Numbered from the stretch's first letter, positions 43,897 through 53,260 are shown. The stretch: 64,000 nucleotides of DNA from Ornithoclostridium sp949298505 (GCA_949298505.1 CASFWW010000020.1:1-64000), one strand, 5' to 3'. A program made the numbers and translations. Notes: generated by a model not told the origin, from the letters alone.

Positions 43897-46305
43897 TCAT
43901 TTGACGAAAACGTCGTCTCCGAGCGTTGTCACCGTGGACGGGATCGCCACTTCGCCAAGCGAGCCGCAGTATGCGAACGCCCTGCTTCCTATCTCCGTCA
44001 AGCCCTCGTTGAGTCCGACAACGGAAAGCGCTCTGCAGTACATGAACGCGTTTTCGCCAATCTTCCTTAGCGAAGACGGACAGACGAGAGAACTCAATGT
44101 CGTACAGTTCGCAAACGCCCCGGTCAAGATCTCCTCCACACCCTCAGACAAGCCTGCCTCTGCAAGTTGCGAGCAATTCAAAAATGCGAATTCTCCTACA
44201 CGGGCGCAGGAAATCTGCACTTTTTCAAGATAAACCGCACCGGCAAACGCGTACGCCGCGATCTCCGCAATTTCTTCTCCCGTCGCAAACGAAGCCTGTC
44301 TTTTACCCGTCGGATAAGCGACGAGAACGGACTTGTCGGCAGAATAGAGAACGTCGCCTTCCGATATAAAACTTTCGCTTCCTTCCGATACGATAAATGC
44401 AGTCACGCCTATTTCGGAAAACGCTCCGTAGCCTATCTCCGTCACCGTTGCCGGGATCGCAACCTCTCCGCCGAAAGCGTTCTTTGCAAACGCTAAAATG
44501 CCTATGCTCTCAAGCACGCCTTCCTCAAACGAAAGCGAAGAAAATTTCACGCTACCGTCGATCGAATAAAGAAGATAATCGGGAACGCGTTCAACTTCTT
44601 TGCCAACAACAAAAACCGAACCTTCGGCTCCCGCGCCGGAAAAAGCCGTCCCGCTGATCCCCTGCGACTGCGCGCTCTGCGCGCGGTATTCCACCCTTTC
44701 GAGCTGCGCGCAGTCCTCGAACGCTTTTGCGGAAAGCGTGACTACCGACTGAGGGATCACGAGCGTTTTTATCGCGGTGCCGGCAAAAGCCTGAGCTCCC
44801 ACCGTCGTCAGCCCGCCGCTCAGGCTGAAGTCCACGCCCGTCAGATATACCTCTCCCGCGCCTGTCGCATCGAAAAGTCTGGGCGGCAGGACCCGGACGT
44901 TTTCTCCCGTCACGAGGGTAAGCCCTCCGAGCGAACCTGCGCCGTCAAAGACGCAATTGTCAGAAACGAGCGCCTGAGCGTTGACGGCGTTGTAATATAC
45001 GGTTTTTGCAGATGAACATCCCGCGAACGCGCGCTCTCCGATCAGGACGACCCCTTCCGGGATCACAATGTTTTCAAGCGCGACGCAGTTCTCGAACGCG
45101 CTTTTTCCTATTTCCGCAAGATCTGACGGAAGTTCAGCATGCGTAAGCGCCGCGCAGTTTTCAAACGCGCCTTCTCCTATTTCAATCACTCCCGAAGGAA
45201 GGGAAACTCCTGTGAATCCGCTGCCTGCGAAAGCTCTTTCTCCAATGCGTTTTATCCCATGCGGGAAGGTCAGCTCTCCGCCGTTATAACCGACGTAAGC
45301 GAGCGCCTCCTCGCCCGTTTTGTCAGTGACGAAAAGCCCGGCGCAGGAAAAAGACGGGTTTCCGTCTGTAAATTCAAGCGTTTTGAAAAGCGGAAGATCT
45401 GCAAACGCCTCCCACTCTATGTCCGTGCAGTAATCGCCCAGTCTGACGCAGGTCAGCTGCGGCACACGGGCGAAAGCTCCGTCCAGCACGCCGTCTATCG
45501 CAAATACTCCGCCCCACGTGGACGGTATGACGATCCAGTCGAACGGATACGCCGCCGAAACGTCGGAAAGATACAGCTTTGAATTCCCCACCTTGAATTC
45601 GAGAGTGAGGAACCCCAGCGCAAACAGCCCTTTCTGTTCTTCGTCCGCCGGCTCGTAACTGAGCGTGACCGTCACGTCCTCAGTGACTGCCGTGTAATCG
45701 CCCTCGGTTTTGAGCGCGTAAAGTTCGTTCCCTTCCGCTTTGTACGACGCGAGAGGCAGAAGCGCGCTCTTGCCGTCCTCCACTTTCTGAGCGGAAACAA
45801 TCTCTCCGTCAAGGACAAATGTCACGGTGTGGACTTTTGCTCCCTGCCCCGGGTCGTCCTGATCTTCCTGTCCGTCCCCGTCCGACCCGTCCTGGTCCGA
45901 CCCGTCTCCTTCCTGACCGCCTCCGTCATCCGGAGTTTCGGGAAAATCGTCTCCGCCCTGCGGCAACTCGTTCCACGCCGCGTAAAGCGAAACGTCCGTC
46001 TTGTCCTCTTTGGCAAGAAATTCTTCAGCGACGAAAGGAATAGTCAGCTCCTCGTCGTAAAACCAGCCGACGAAAGAATACCCGTCTTTTTCGGGATCCC
46101 GCACCATCGTAAGCGTATCTTCAGAACATATTGACATGCCGTAAAGCGAACCGTCGACGTAAAAACTGATCCTGACGCTCGCCGTCTCCCCTTCCTGCGG
46201 CTTTGAAGGAAGCTCGGTCTCGGGCGCTTTTTCGCATGCGGAAAGACATGCCGCCATCGCCGCGACGACAAATACGACAACAAGCAAAAACGTCGCCTTT
46301 TTCAT
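43897..46305 (-). CDS. BspA-like leucine-rich repeat lipoprotein
   Basis: The ATG at 46305 follows GGAGAG and starts a lipoprotein signal (MKKATF, hydrophobic core, lipobox ACLSAC, cysteine at about residue 24); 802 residues. First comes an InlB B-repeat-like domain (YSFVGWFYDEELTIPF, about 70-110), then an Asp/Gly/Gln linker (about 118-160, DGSDQDGSDGDGQEDQDDPG), a second partial beta domain, and then about 20 BspA/LRR_5 repeats (IGERAFAGSGFTGVSLPSGVIEIGEGAF and similar) to the end. It is exposed on the outer face of the membrane; BspA relatives bind host or bacterial surfaces. It follows the spoVT-dus operon. Confidence 0.9.
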   Translation of the reverse strand: MKKATFLLVVVFVVAAMAACLSACEKAPETELPSKPQEGETASVRISFYVDGSLYGMSICSEDTLTMVRDPEKDGYSFVGWFYDEELTIPFVAEEFLAKEDKTDVSLYAAWNELPQGGDDFPETPDDGGGQEGDGSDQDGSDGDGQEDQDDPGQGAKVHTVTFVLDGEIVSAQKVEDGKSALLPLASYKAEGNELYALKTEGDYTAVTEDVTVTLSYEPADEEQKGLFALGFLTLEFKVGNSKLYLSDVSAAYPFDWIVIPSTWGGVFAIDGVLDGAFARVPQLTCVRLGDYCTDIEWEAFADLPLFKTLEFTDGNPSFSCAGLFVTDKTGEEALAYVGYNGGELTFPHGIKRIGERAFAGSGFTGVSLPSGVIEIGEGAFENCAALTHAELPSDLAEIGKSAFENCVALENIVIPEGVVLIGERAFAGCSSAKTVYYNAVNAQALVSDNCVFDGAGSLGGLTLVTGENVRVLPPRLFDATGAGEVYLTGVDFSLSGGLTTVGAQAFAGTAIKTLVIPQSVVTLSAKAFEDCAQLERVEYRAQSAQSQGISGTAFSGAGAEGSVFVVGKEVERVPDYLLYSIDGSVKFSSLSFEEGVLESIGILAFAKNAFGGEVAIPATVTEIGYGAFSEIGVTAFIVSEGSESFISEGDVLYSADKSVLVAYPTGKRQASFATGEEIAEIAAYAFAGAVYLEKVQISCARVGEFAFLNCSQLAEAGLSEGVEEILTGAFANCTTLSSLVCPSSLRKIGENAFMYCRALSVVGLNEGLTEIGSRAFAYCGSLGEVAIPSTVTTLGDDVFVK

Positions 46306-46370
46306 ACCGTCTCTCCTTTTTCTTTTATGCGCATATTGCACGAGCGTAACGAAAACCCGTGCCGCACCTT

Positions 46371-47324
46371 TTAATCTCTAATGACCGGAACGTCGAGCGC
46401 GTGGCTTTCTTTTACCGCCCTTATCAGTTCCTCGACGCTCTTTGCCGCATATACGTCCAGTTTAAGCTGTTTCCCTCCGCGCAGACCTTTGCAATAACAC
46501 GCCACGTGCTTTTTCATGTTGTTCACCACGTATGTGTCGGAATGGTATCCGCTCAGGATCGCGACGTGTTCAAGCACGATATCTCTGACCGTTGCGTAGG
46601 GAAACTCCTTTCCCGTGATCAATGAAAATATCTGCGGATTTCCAAGCGCTCCCCGCGCTATCATGACTCCCGCCGCACCGGTATGCGCTTTTATCTTCAG
46701 ATAATCTTCCCGTGAAAAGACGTCGCCGTTGGCAATGACGGGAACGTCCGCCGCGCGCACGACCTCAGCAATATAATCCCAGTCTGCCTTTCCTTCGTAA
46801 AACTGCTCGCGCGTCCTGCCGTGAACGGTCACAGCCGCCGCGCCGGCGTCCTGCATATACCTGACAAAATCAACACCGGTACGTGAATTTTTTTCAAAAC
46901 CTATCCTGAATTTCACGGTTACGGGCTTACCGCATCTTCTCACCGTTTTTACTATCTTCGCCGCAAATTCCGGATCCTTGAGGAGCGCGCTGCCCTCTCC
47001 GTTGGACACGATCTTTCTGACCGGGCAGCCCATATTTATGTCCACTATGTCGAACTTTTCAAGCGCCTTGCTCTCCGCCGCCCTCGCGAGTATTTCAGGG
47101 TCGCTGCCGAAAAGCTGGACCGCCCGCACTTTCTCCGCGTCCGTCGTGTGCAACAAGTCCTCGGTATGCTCGTTGCCGTAGATAAGACCCTTTGCGGACA
47201 CCATTTCGGTATAGGTCAGCCCCGCGCCCGCCCCGGCGCAAAGCGACCTCAGACCGACGTCGCTGTATCCCGCTATCGGGGCGAACACCGCGTCGCCCGG
47301 GAGAGTTATGCCGTCAATCTTCAT
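46371..47324 (-). CDS. tRNA-dihydrouridine synthase
   Basis: A 317-residue flavoenzyme of the Dus family (closest to DusB); it reduces uridines in the tRNA D-loop. Seen: FAPIAGYSDVGLRSLC at the start, VQLFGSDPEI, INMGCPVRKIVSNGEGSALL (catalytic cysteine in the MGCP motif, about residue 99), VTVHGRTREQFYEGKADWD and VIANGDV. The C-terminal helical tRNA-binding part is shorter than in the E. coli enzyme but present. It overlaps mazG by 11 bp. Confidence 0.95.
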   Translation of the reverse strand: MKIDGITLPGDAVFAPIAGYSDVGLRSLCAGAGAGLTYTEMVSAKGLIYGNEHTEDLLHTTDAEKVRAVQLFGSDPEILARAAESKALEKFDIVDINMGCPVRKIVSNGEGSALLKDPEFAAKIVKTVRRCGKPVTVKFRIGFEKNSRTGVDFVRYMQDAGAAAVTVHGRTREQFYEGKADWDYIAEVVRAADVPVIANGDVFSREDYLKIKAHTGAAGVMIARGALGNPQIFSLITGKEFPYATVRDIVLEHVAILSGYHSDTYVVNNMKKHVACYCKGLRGGKQLKLDVYAAKSVEELIRAVKESHALDVPVIRD

Positions 47325-48678
47325 TCTTAGCCTTTCTCCACAGTTCGTCCAGTTCCTCGGGCGTGCACTCGTTCATCGGTTTTTTGCAATGCGCCTCGAC
47401 GTATGCGAAACGCTTGCAGAATTTTTCCGTAGCCGCCGCAAGCGCGACTTCCGGATCCACCTTGAGAAGCCTCAGGACGTTGACCGCCGCGAACAGCACG
47501 TCGCCGCCCTCTTCTTCCCTCTTTTCGGGAGAAGCGGACAAAACTTCTTCGATCTCTTCGCTCAGTTTCTCCGCCGCCGCTTTCACGCCGTCAAAATCCA
47601 TGCCCGCTTTTGCCGCCGTCTTCTGTATCTTGCACGCCCTCATGAGCGCCGGAAGCCCTGAGGACGTCTTGTCCATCTTGTCAGAGAAAGACGTGTAGTG
47701 CTTCTCCTTGCCTTTCGCCCTGTCCCAGGCGGCAAGACCTTCTTCCGCGGTGCGCGCGACCACGTTGCCGAACACGTGCTCGTGCCTGCCGATCAGTTTT
47801 TTGCAAAGCGCAGTCGCGACGTCGTGAGCGTCGTACTCTCCGCAATCCTCGGCGATCACGCAATGGAACGCCGCCTGAAGCAGGACGTCGCCCGTCTCCT
47901 CTATCATATTGCCCAGGTCTGCGCCGTTGATCGCGTCAACGAGTTCGTAAGCTTCCTCGATCACGTTCGAACGTATGCTCTCGTGCGTCTGCGCCCTGTC
48001 CCACGGACAGCCGTTTTCTCCGCGCAGTCTGTATAGCAATTCAATGACGTCGCCGAAATTGTAACGCTTCTTTCTGAGATATTCCCTCGCCGGGCAGTAA
48101 ACGGTGGTGGCATAACCGAATTTTTTGCCGAAATCCATCTCCGAAACGACAGTCTTTTTGCCGGAGACGTAAACTTCTTCGTCCTCTCCGACAAGATCGG
48201 CAAGCCTCAGCTTGACTTCCTGAGCTATGTACCTGTCGTCGACGTCGGTTATCACAAGCGGGAGCGAGCCGTCGAAATCGAAAGACCTGTTCCCGGTCAG
48301 ATCGTAAGCGCTGAGGAAAACCGCGCCGGTCGTAAATCCCGCCGCGCAAACGGCGCGCGATACCGAAGGATATATCTTCACGTCGGTGCGGGAAGCGAGA
48401 AGCGCCACGGACTTGTCGTCGTAACCGCTGCCGTTCACGCAGTATACCGTTCTGCCCCCGGACGACAACAGCCTTTCCACGATCTTTTCGTCAAGATCGT
48501 CGAAGTTTTCCGCGCTCTCGTACACGTCGTCCATCGTCGAGACCTGCCTGCCCTCGAAATATGCAAAAGTGTCAGTCTGCGCAGTCTTTACGAAGACGTG
48601 CTTCGCCCTGTCAACGGCTTGCGCTCCTTCGAGCGTTATCTGTCCTTTCCGACAACCCAACCCTACGACTTCAATCAT
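47314..48678 (-). CDS. mazG: YabN-type tetrapyrrole methylase-like/MazG fusion
   Basis: A 454-residue two-domain protein. Residues 1-210 resemble the SAM-dependent tetrapyrrole methylase fold (MIEVVGLGCRKGQITLEGAQAV...), as in B. subtilis YabN. The rest is MazG, an NTP pyrophosphohydrolase: LRGENGCPWDRAQTHESIRSNVIEEAYELVDAI (ExxE motif) and IEETGDVLLQAAFH (ExxD motif), with a second, more diverged MazG half after residue 335. It probably clears abnormal nucleotides. It overlaps the spoVB-like gene by 8 bp and dus by 11 bp, so the set is translated together. Confidence 0.93.
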   Translation of the reverse strand: MIEVVGLGCRKGQITLEGAQAVDRAKHVFVKTAQTDTFAYFEGRQVSTMDDVYESAENFDDLDEKIVERLLSSGGRTVYCVNGSGYDDKSVALLASRTDVKIYPSVSRAVCAAGFTTGAVFLSAYDLTGNRSFDFDGSLPLVITDVDDRYIAQEVKLRLADLVGEDEEVYVSGKKTVVSEMDFGKKFGYATTVYCPAREYLRKKRYNFGDVIELLYRLRGENGCPWDRAQTHESIRSNVIEEAYELVDAINGADLGNMIEETGDVLLQAAFHCVIAEDCGEYDAHDVATALCKKLIGRHEHVFGNVVARTAEEGLAAWDRAKGKEKHYTSFSDKMDKTSSGLPALMRACKIQKTAAKAGMDFDGVKAAAEKLSEEIEEVLSASPEKREEEGGDVLFAAVNVLRLLKVDPEVALAAATEKFCKRFAYVEAHCKKPMNECTPEELDELWRKAKNED

Positions 48679-50224
48679 TTTCTTCTCCTTTGCCGGCGCT
48701 TTTCTGCGTTATCAGAAAGCTCTTTTTCAAAGCTCCCGTTGCCGCAAGCAGCGCGAAATAAACCGCCGCGCCGACTACCGCGCCGACCGCCAGCCGCGCG
48801 TACCCGTTGCCGAGCGCAAGCGCGACTATACGTATGCATACGCTCATTATAACACTTGCGAGCACAATTTTACCAGCCGTTTTGACAAGCTCGTTGTTTT
48901 TTCCGACAAGTTCCACATATCTGACCAGCGAAAGCGCCGCCGCAAGCGCATACATGCACAGCTGAGAAACGGGCGCCGCGGCAATTCCTATGCGCGGCAG
49001 AAGCAATATCTGAAGCGCCGTCTTGAACGCGACCGAGACCGCAAGGTAAACCGCCGCGCTTTTGCCCGACCCGAGCGCCTGGAGTATTCCGGAAAGCAAC
49101 TGCACGAGAGAAGCGGCGACGACGTTGACCGCCTGAAGCCGCAGAACGTAAGCCGCCAGTTCAGCCTCCTCTGCCGAAAATCCCGGGTAAAGCAGACCGA
49201 TCACGTCCGAAGAAAAGACGAGCAACGCAAAAAAACATGGAACGGATACCGCAAGGCATGCGCTCAGCGTACGCCCGGTGTAGTCGTTGACCGAAACGTA
49301 ATCCCCTTTCGCAACTCCGGACGAAATCCTTGGGATCACGGCAACTGCGAGCGCGAGCGACACCACGACGGGGAGATTGATGACCGTTCCGACCGCGCCG
49401 CTGTATATGCCGTACGAAGCCGTAGCCTGATCAAGCGAAGCGCCGCCCAAGGTCAGGAATCTGACGATCAGGAAGCTGTCAAGAAAGCCGGAGACAGGGA
49501 GCACCAGCGCCGCCGCAACGATCGGAAGCATGCTCTTCACGATGTCATAATATATACGTTTATCTACACGTGTACGGAAAATTTTTTCTTTCCCGACGCT
49601 TCTGCGATATGCCGTCGCGGTGAACGCAAGCCCTGCGAACTCACTCACTGTGACTGCAAACAGCGCGCCGTAGACAGCCGCCTTCGCTCCTTTTTTTGCA
49701 AAAAAATACGCCGCCGTAAGCCCGAAAACCAGCTTTACGACCTGCTCGACCGTCTGCGAAAACGCATTGACGTTCATGCGTCCTTTTCCAATGAAATAGC
49801 CTTTGAAATAAGCCGTAAAAGTCACGGCGAAAACTGCCGGCGCGATCACCGTATACCCCGTCCACGACGTCGGCCTCGCCTGAAGCGCCGCGACCGGATA
49901 CGCCATAAACGCGGTGAACACACACCCGACGATCCCCAGCGCGACTGCAATTCTTTTGCACGCCGCGCGCGTATAGGGGATGTCCGCGCCCACCGCGTCG
50001 GCATATGCGACGTAGCGCGCCACCACGGTGGGGACCGCCGCTCCGTACAAGGTCAGAAAAAGCGCGTATACGGGGAAAAAGGTCTGGTACAGACCTATCC
50101 CTTCCGCGCCGAGCACGTTGGTCAGCGGGATACGGTAAAACGCGCCGATGACCTTGGAGACCATTCCGGCAACCGCAAGCCCTGCCGACGAGCGGACGAG
50201 CGAATTGCCTCGCTTTTGCCTCAT
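48671..50224 (-). CDS. SpoVB/MurJ-type lipid flippase
   Basis: The ATG at 50224 overlaps the spoVT stop codon (TGATG); 517 residues. It is a polytopic MVF/MOP-superfamily membrane protein with about 14 helices, starting SAGLAVAGMVSKVIGAFYRIPLTNVLGAEGIGLYQTFFPVY, the hallmark of SpoVB/YabM/MurJ relatives that move lipid-linked cell-wall precursors. In B. subtilis SpoVB is needed for spore cortex. Its place between spoVT and mazG is the same as in Bacillus, so SpoVB is the best guess, but MurJ-like general flippase function cannot be excluded. Confidence 0.88.
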   Translation of the reverse strand: MRQKRGNSLVRSSAGLAVAGMVSKVIGAFYRIPLTNVLGAEGIGLYQTFFPVYALFLTLYGAAVPTVVARYVAYADAVGADIPYTRAACKRIAVALGIVGCVFTAFMAYPVAALQARPTSWTGYTVIAPAVFAVTFTAYFKGYFIGKGRMNVNAFSQTVEQVVKLVFGLTAAYFFAKKGAKAAVYGALFAVTVSEFAGLAFTATAYRRSVGKEKIFRTRVDKRIYYDIVKSMLPIVAAALVLPVSGFLDSFLIVRFLTLGGASLDQATASYGIYSGAVGTVINLPVVVSLALAVAVIPRISSGVAKGDYVSVNDYTGRTLSACLAVSVPCFFALLVFSSDVIGLLYPGFSAEEAELAAYVLRLQAVNVVAASLVQLLSGILQALGSGKSAAVYLAVSVAFKTALQILLLPRIGIAAAPVSQLCMYALAAALSLVRYVELVGKNNELVKTAGKIVLASVIMSVCIRIVALALGNGYARLAVGAVVGAAVYFALLAATGALKKSFLITQKSAGKGEEND

Positions 50225-50748
50225 CACTCCAGAGTAGCCGCGATCATATCTGCGGCAAGCGCGCAGAGCCTCGCTTCGGTCGCTGATATCGCCGCGTCCG
50301 AACACAGCAGCACGCCGCCGTAAAGATCTCCGCCCACGATCAGCGGCACGATGTGCTGATTCTTACAGTTGGCGGGCACGTCGTTTACTATCTGCACGGG
50401 AGTTTCGGGCGCGCCCGCTTTGCGGCGGTCAAGGACGCTGTAAAGTCTGTCGCTTATCTCCTCTCCCACCAGTTCCCTGAACGGCGCGCCGCTTGCGCCG
50501 AGCACGGTAACGCTGTCGCATATGACCGCACCCTTCCCTGTCGCACGGCTTAGCGCGTCGCAATACGCCTGCGAAAAATCATCGCCTGATCCGAGCGCGC
50601 TGTAACGCCTGAGCACGAGCGATTTGTCGCCCGTGGTAAATATTTCCATCTGCTCCCCCTCTTTGAGTTTGAGGGTCTTTCTCAGCTCTTTTGGTATGAC
50701 CACCCTGCCGAGTTCGTCGATACGTCTCACGATTCCCGTTTCTTTCAT
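50224..50748 (-). CDS. spoVT: Stage V sporulation regulator SpoVT (AbrB-like)
   Basis: The ATG at 50748 follows GGAGG with a 5-bp gap; 174 residues, normal for SpoVT. An N-terminal AbrB-type swapped-hairpin DNA-binding domain (GIVRRIDELGRVVIPKELRKTLKLKEGEQMEIF) is followed by a GAF-like domain (about 60-174) that senses an unknown ligand. In Bacillus SpoVT tunes forespore sigma-G genes and spore germination. It is the first gene of spoVT-spoVB-mazG-dus. The sequence upstream has a sigma-G-like promoter. Confidence 0.92.
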   Translation of the reverse strand: MKETGIVRRIDELGRVVIPKELRKTLKLKEGEQMEIFTTGDKSLVLRRYSALGSGDDFSQAYCDALSRATGKGAVICDSVTVLGASGAPFRELVGEEISDRLYSVLDRRKAGAPETPVQIVNDVPANCKNQHIVPLIVGGDLYGGVLLCSDAAISATEARLCALAADMIAATLE

Positions 50749-50769
50749 TTTGCCTCCGTTATCGCGTTT

Positions 50770-50798
50770 ATTATCTTCAAGGCGGAAATAAATATTCA
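50770..50798 (-). promoter_or_regulatory. Possible sigma-G/sigma-F promoter of spoVT
   Basis: Minus strand: TGAATA (50798-50793), 17-bp spacer, GATAATAA (starts at 50775). The -35 box fits the forespore sigma-G type (TGAATA) better than TTGACA, and the -10 box differs from CATACTA mainly at the first base. In B. subtilis spoVT is a sigma-G gene. Confidence 0.45.
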
Positions 50799-50828
50799 GC
50801 AAACGTGATCTTTTCGCGCGTCCTTTCG

Positions 50829-52298
50829 TCAGACTATCTTCGAAACGTCGTAACCTGTGTACCCCTCCATCTGATAGACAGTCGTGGTATTGTATTCGGG
50901 ATTGTAAGCGTACACCCTCATATACTGCGCGGGAACATACAATCCGAAACTGCCGAACGCCGTTGTAAAATCGGGATAAACCGCCTTCTGCGGAGTTCCG
51001 GACAAAAGAAGGATCGCCTGAAGATTACTGAACGCGCCTATAAACTCGTGCGTTACCACGTTGCCTTCTACTGCGAGCGCGCATACCGACGATATCCCGT
51101 CCGCAACGCAACTCAACGAACAGCAGAGATCGCCTCTTACGACGACCTGATATATGTCCGTTATGTCTTCGAAAGTCATGTCCAGCCCGTTTGCAACAGT
51201 AAGATCCACAACCAGGTCTCCGCTTTCCGACATATGCGCCCCGGCGAGTTTTGCGTTCTTTTTACGAATAAGCGACGATCCGCCGGTAAACGTCACGCTT
51301 GCGTAAGGAACGACGTAGCTTTTCGCTATTACGTTTACGAACGCGTAATCTTTTTCGTTTACGTATACCGTAAGCGCAGGTCTTACGGGCGCGGAAAATC
51401 TGACCGTCTCCACCTCCTGCCCGTCGAAGGTAAAGGGCAGATATACCTTTTCAATATTCTGCGTTGATACGGTAAATACGCCGTTTTCAAAAGAAACGCC
51501 TTCGGCGTTGCGGACGTCGGCATAAAGCGTGACGTTTTCTTCTCCTACGACGTCGGAGTCGAAATTCCAGTGCCTTCCTTTTGCGGGACAGTACCACCCC
51601 GAAAATACCGTATCGGAAGGGAATGAGATGACCGGCTCAGGCAAAAGTTTGCCCTTCACCGCAGTATAAGAAATCACCCTGTCTCCGAAAAAAACGAAAT
51701 CGACAGCTGCGGACGGATATACCTTTGCAAGTTCAAGTATTTTTTCTTTGACGACTTCGTCCAAGGAATCTCTGACCATGTTAAATACGCCTTCGATCTG
51801 TTCGTTGAGTTCGTGAGCCTTTAAGGTTTCAGAAGCCAGTTCTTCGTTCAGATTGTCAGCCGTAAGTACCGCGGCGGAAAGCTCTGTCAACACGTTCGCA
51901 GGCTCTGTCACCTTGGTTTCGAGGGCGTTTACCGACGCAGCGACCTCGAAAATGCCACCCACTTTTCCTACGCTCTTCGTCACCACGTCCGCGCGCGTCT
52001 TTTCGAATATCACAAGCTGCGCCTCAACGTAACCTTCGTATCTGGTAAGACAGTTGGGGATCTCGAAATTCAGCCCGTCCTCCCCGTACTCGAGAGAAGG
52101 CGAAGAATAGGTCGCTTTGACCGCGCCGCCGTGAGTCACGCAGACGAAATCGATGTAATATCCGTGCGAAGCGGGATCGGTCATCCCCACGCATTTTATA
52201 TTGATCTTGTCCGAAAGATTGTTGTTCTGCGCGACTACGTAGCGATGGCGACTGACTAGCGACGAGTTGTCTTTATTGTATGTGCAATAAATTACCAT
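50829..52298 (-). CDS. Phage baseplate/tail-like protein with InlB-type repeat
   Basis: The ATG at 52298 has AAGGAG six bases upstream; the longer frame to 52643 runs through repetitive non-coding-looking sequence and is rejected. The 489-residue product has no signal peptide. Its first 120 residues (VIYCTYNKDNSSLVS..., YYIDFVCVTHGG, LTRYEGYVEAQLVIFE) recall the N-terminal domain of phage baseplate upper proteins (BppU-like). A helical segment follows (about 135-200), then a VFSGWYCPAKGRHWNF segment like an InlB B repeat (about 245), then a C-terminal beta domain I do not recognise. No other phage gene is near. It may be a domesticated tail protein or a lone adhesin. Confidence 0.5.
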   Translation of the reverse strand: MVIYCTYNKDNSSLVSRHRYVVAQNNNLSDKINIKCVGMTDPASHGYYIDFVCVTHGGAVKATYSSPSLEYGEDGLNFEIPNCLTRYEGYVEAQLVIFEKTRADVVTKSVGKVGGIFEVAASVNALETKVTEPANVLTELSAAVLTADNLNEELASETLKAHELNEQIEGVFNMVRDSLDEVVKEKILELAKVYPSAAVDFVFFGDRVISYTAVKGKLLPEPVISFPSDTVFSGWYCPAKGRHWNFDSDVVGEENVTLYADVRNAEGVSFENGVFTVSTQNIEKVYLPFTFDGQEVETVRFSAPVRPALTVYVNEKDYAFVNVIAKSYVVPYASVTFTGGSSLIRKKNAKLAGAHMSESGDLVVDLTVANGLDMTFEDITDIYQVVVRGDLCCSLSCVADGISSVCALAVEGNVVTHEFIGAFSNLQAILLLSGTPQKAVYPDFTTAFGSFGLYVPAQYMRVYAYNPEYNTTTVYQMEGYTGYDVSKIV

Positions 52299-52512
52299 TT
52301 GCGCTCCTTGAGGGGGGAAAGAAGCATAGCCGACACCGCAAATATATAACGCTTTTCCTTCAACGGCAAGCTTTACTGCCACAAATTTTTCCGCCCACTT
52401 CCCGCTTGAATCCCGCATCCCCGCGCGGCTTTGCCCGGAAAAAAGATCCCAACATAAAGCGGATTCTTTAACTTGGAATAAAATATATTCAAAGAAGAAA
52501 ATCAAACCCGTT

Positions 52513-52625
52513 GCCGGGCCCCGAACCCGGCACGACCGAATACCGAACAGAAAGCACAAACCAGAAACCAAACCGGACACGGCTGAATCCCGAACAGAAA
52601 GCGCAAACTCGGTACCGAACCGGAA
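52513..52625. repeat. Short direct repeat upstream of the tail-like gene
   Basis: The block CCGAACAGAAAGCRCAAA occurs twice (near 52546 and 52592) within CCGAA-rich sequence, alongside other CCGGAC/CCGGGC copies. It explains the odd composition at the start of the longer reading frame and supports treating it as non-coding. Confidence 0.5.
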
Positions 52626-52783
52626 GTTGAACTTGAAAATCAAAACCGCCTAACTCTATAAAATAAACAAGTTTAGTTAAATAACAAATCAACGTTACGC
52701 GCACTCTTTGACAGCCAGTCTAAAAGCAATTGTTCTGCTGAAACGCAACTCCTTCATTGCCTGCCCTCACCCTTCGCTCACGA

Positions 52784-52871
52784 TTTTACCAATATTTTTG
52801 GTAAAAACATAAACACACTGTCTTCCCTGCTTACCTTGATCTTTCGGATTTTACCAATATTTTTGGTAAAA
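52784..52871. repeat. Two identical 23-bp palindromes
   Basis: TTTTACCAA, five bases, TTGGTAAAA occurs exactly at 52784-52806 and again at 52849-52871, 65 bp apart, each preceded by GA. The halves are perfect inverted repeats. They look like paired operators or cruciform sites; no gene overlaps them. Confidence 0.75.
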
Positions 52872-52911
52872 ATGCAATTTGTCTTTACGGAAAGCGGTTG
52901 CCGATACGTTT

Positions 52912-53090
52912 GAAGACGTCTTGTTATTCGGACGTCTTGTTATGCGAACGTATTTTAACGTGAATGTCTTTTTTTTATACGAATGTCTTCATTTTATTCT
53001 TATGTGGACGTCTATTTATGTGGACGTCTTTTAACTCAAACGTCATCTTATTATACGAATGCCTTCTTTTATACTAACGTCTTTTTATGC
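52912..53090. repeat. Degenerate 16-22 bp tandem repeat
   Basis: About ten imperfect copies of a unit close to CGAACGTCTTNTTTAT follow each other in the spacer between metH and the tail-like gene (variants gacgtcttgttat, gaatgtcttcat, ggacgtctattt, caaacgtcat, taacgtcttttt). Unit length varies from 16 to 22 bp. No open frame with a ribosome binding site fits it. Confidence 0.7.
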
Positions 53091-53215
53091 TGCGGTAGTC
53101 AGAGACGCGATAAAGCGTTTATACAATATTCGCTTTATCTGCAAATATGCGTTTTATCTACACGGGTACAACATTTTTCAGCAAAGCGACAAAACGGTTC
53201 AGGACGTTTCCGGCG

Positions 53216-53246
53216 CAAAAAAAAGCGCGGCTGCAAGCCGCGCTTT
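53216..53246 (-). terminator. Terminator of the metF-metH operon
   Basis: Minus strand AAAGCGCGGCTTG-CAGCCGCGCTTT followed by TTTTTG, 15 bp after the metH stop codon. Confidence 0.85.
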
Positions 53247-53260
53247 GTCGTCATGGCATG

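Noticed and set aside
48569..50323. A 584-codon plus-strand frame
   Set aside because: Antisense to the spoVB-like gene; the translation is Arg/His-rich without any family likeness.
52299..52643. N-terminal extension of the baseplate-like protein
   Set aside because: Repetitive, Arg/Phe-rich translation without a ribosome binding site; AAGGAG lies directly before the ATG at 52298.
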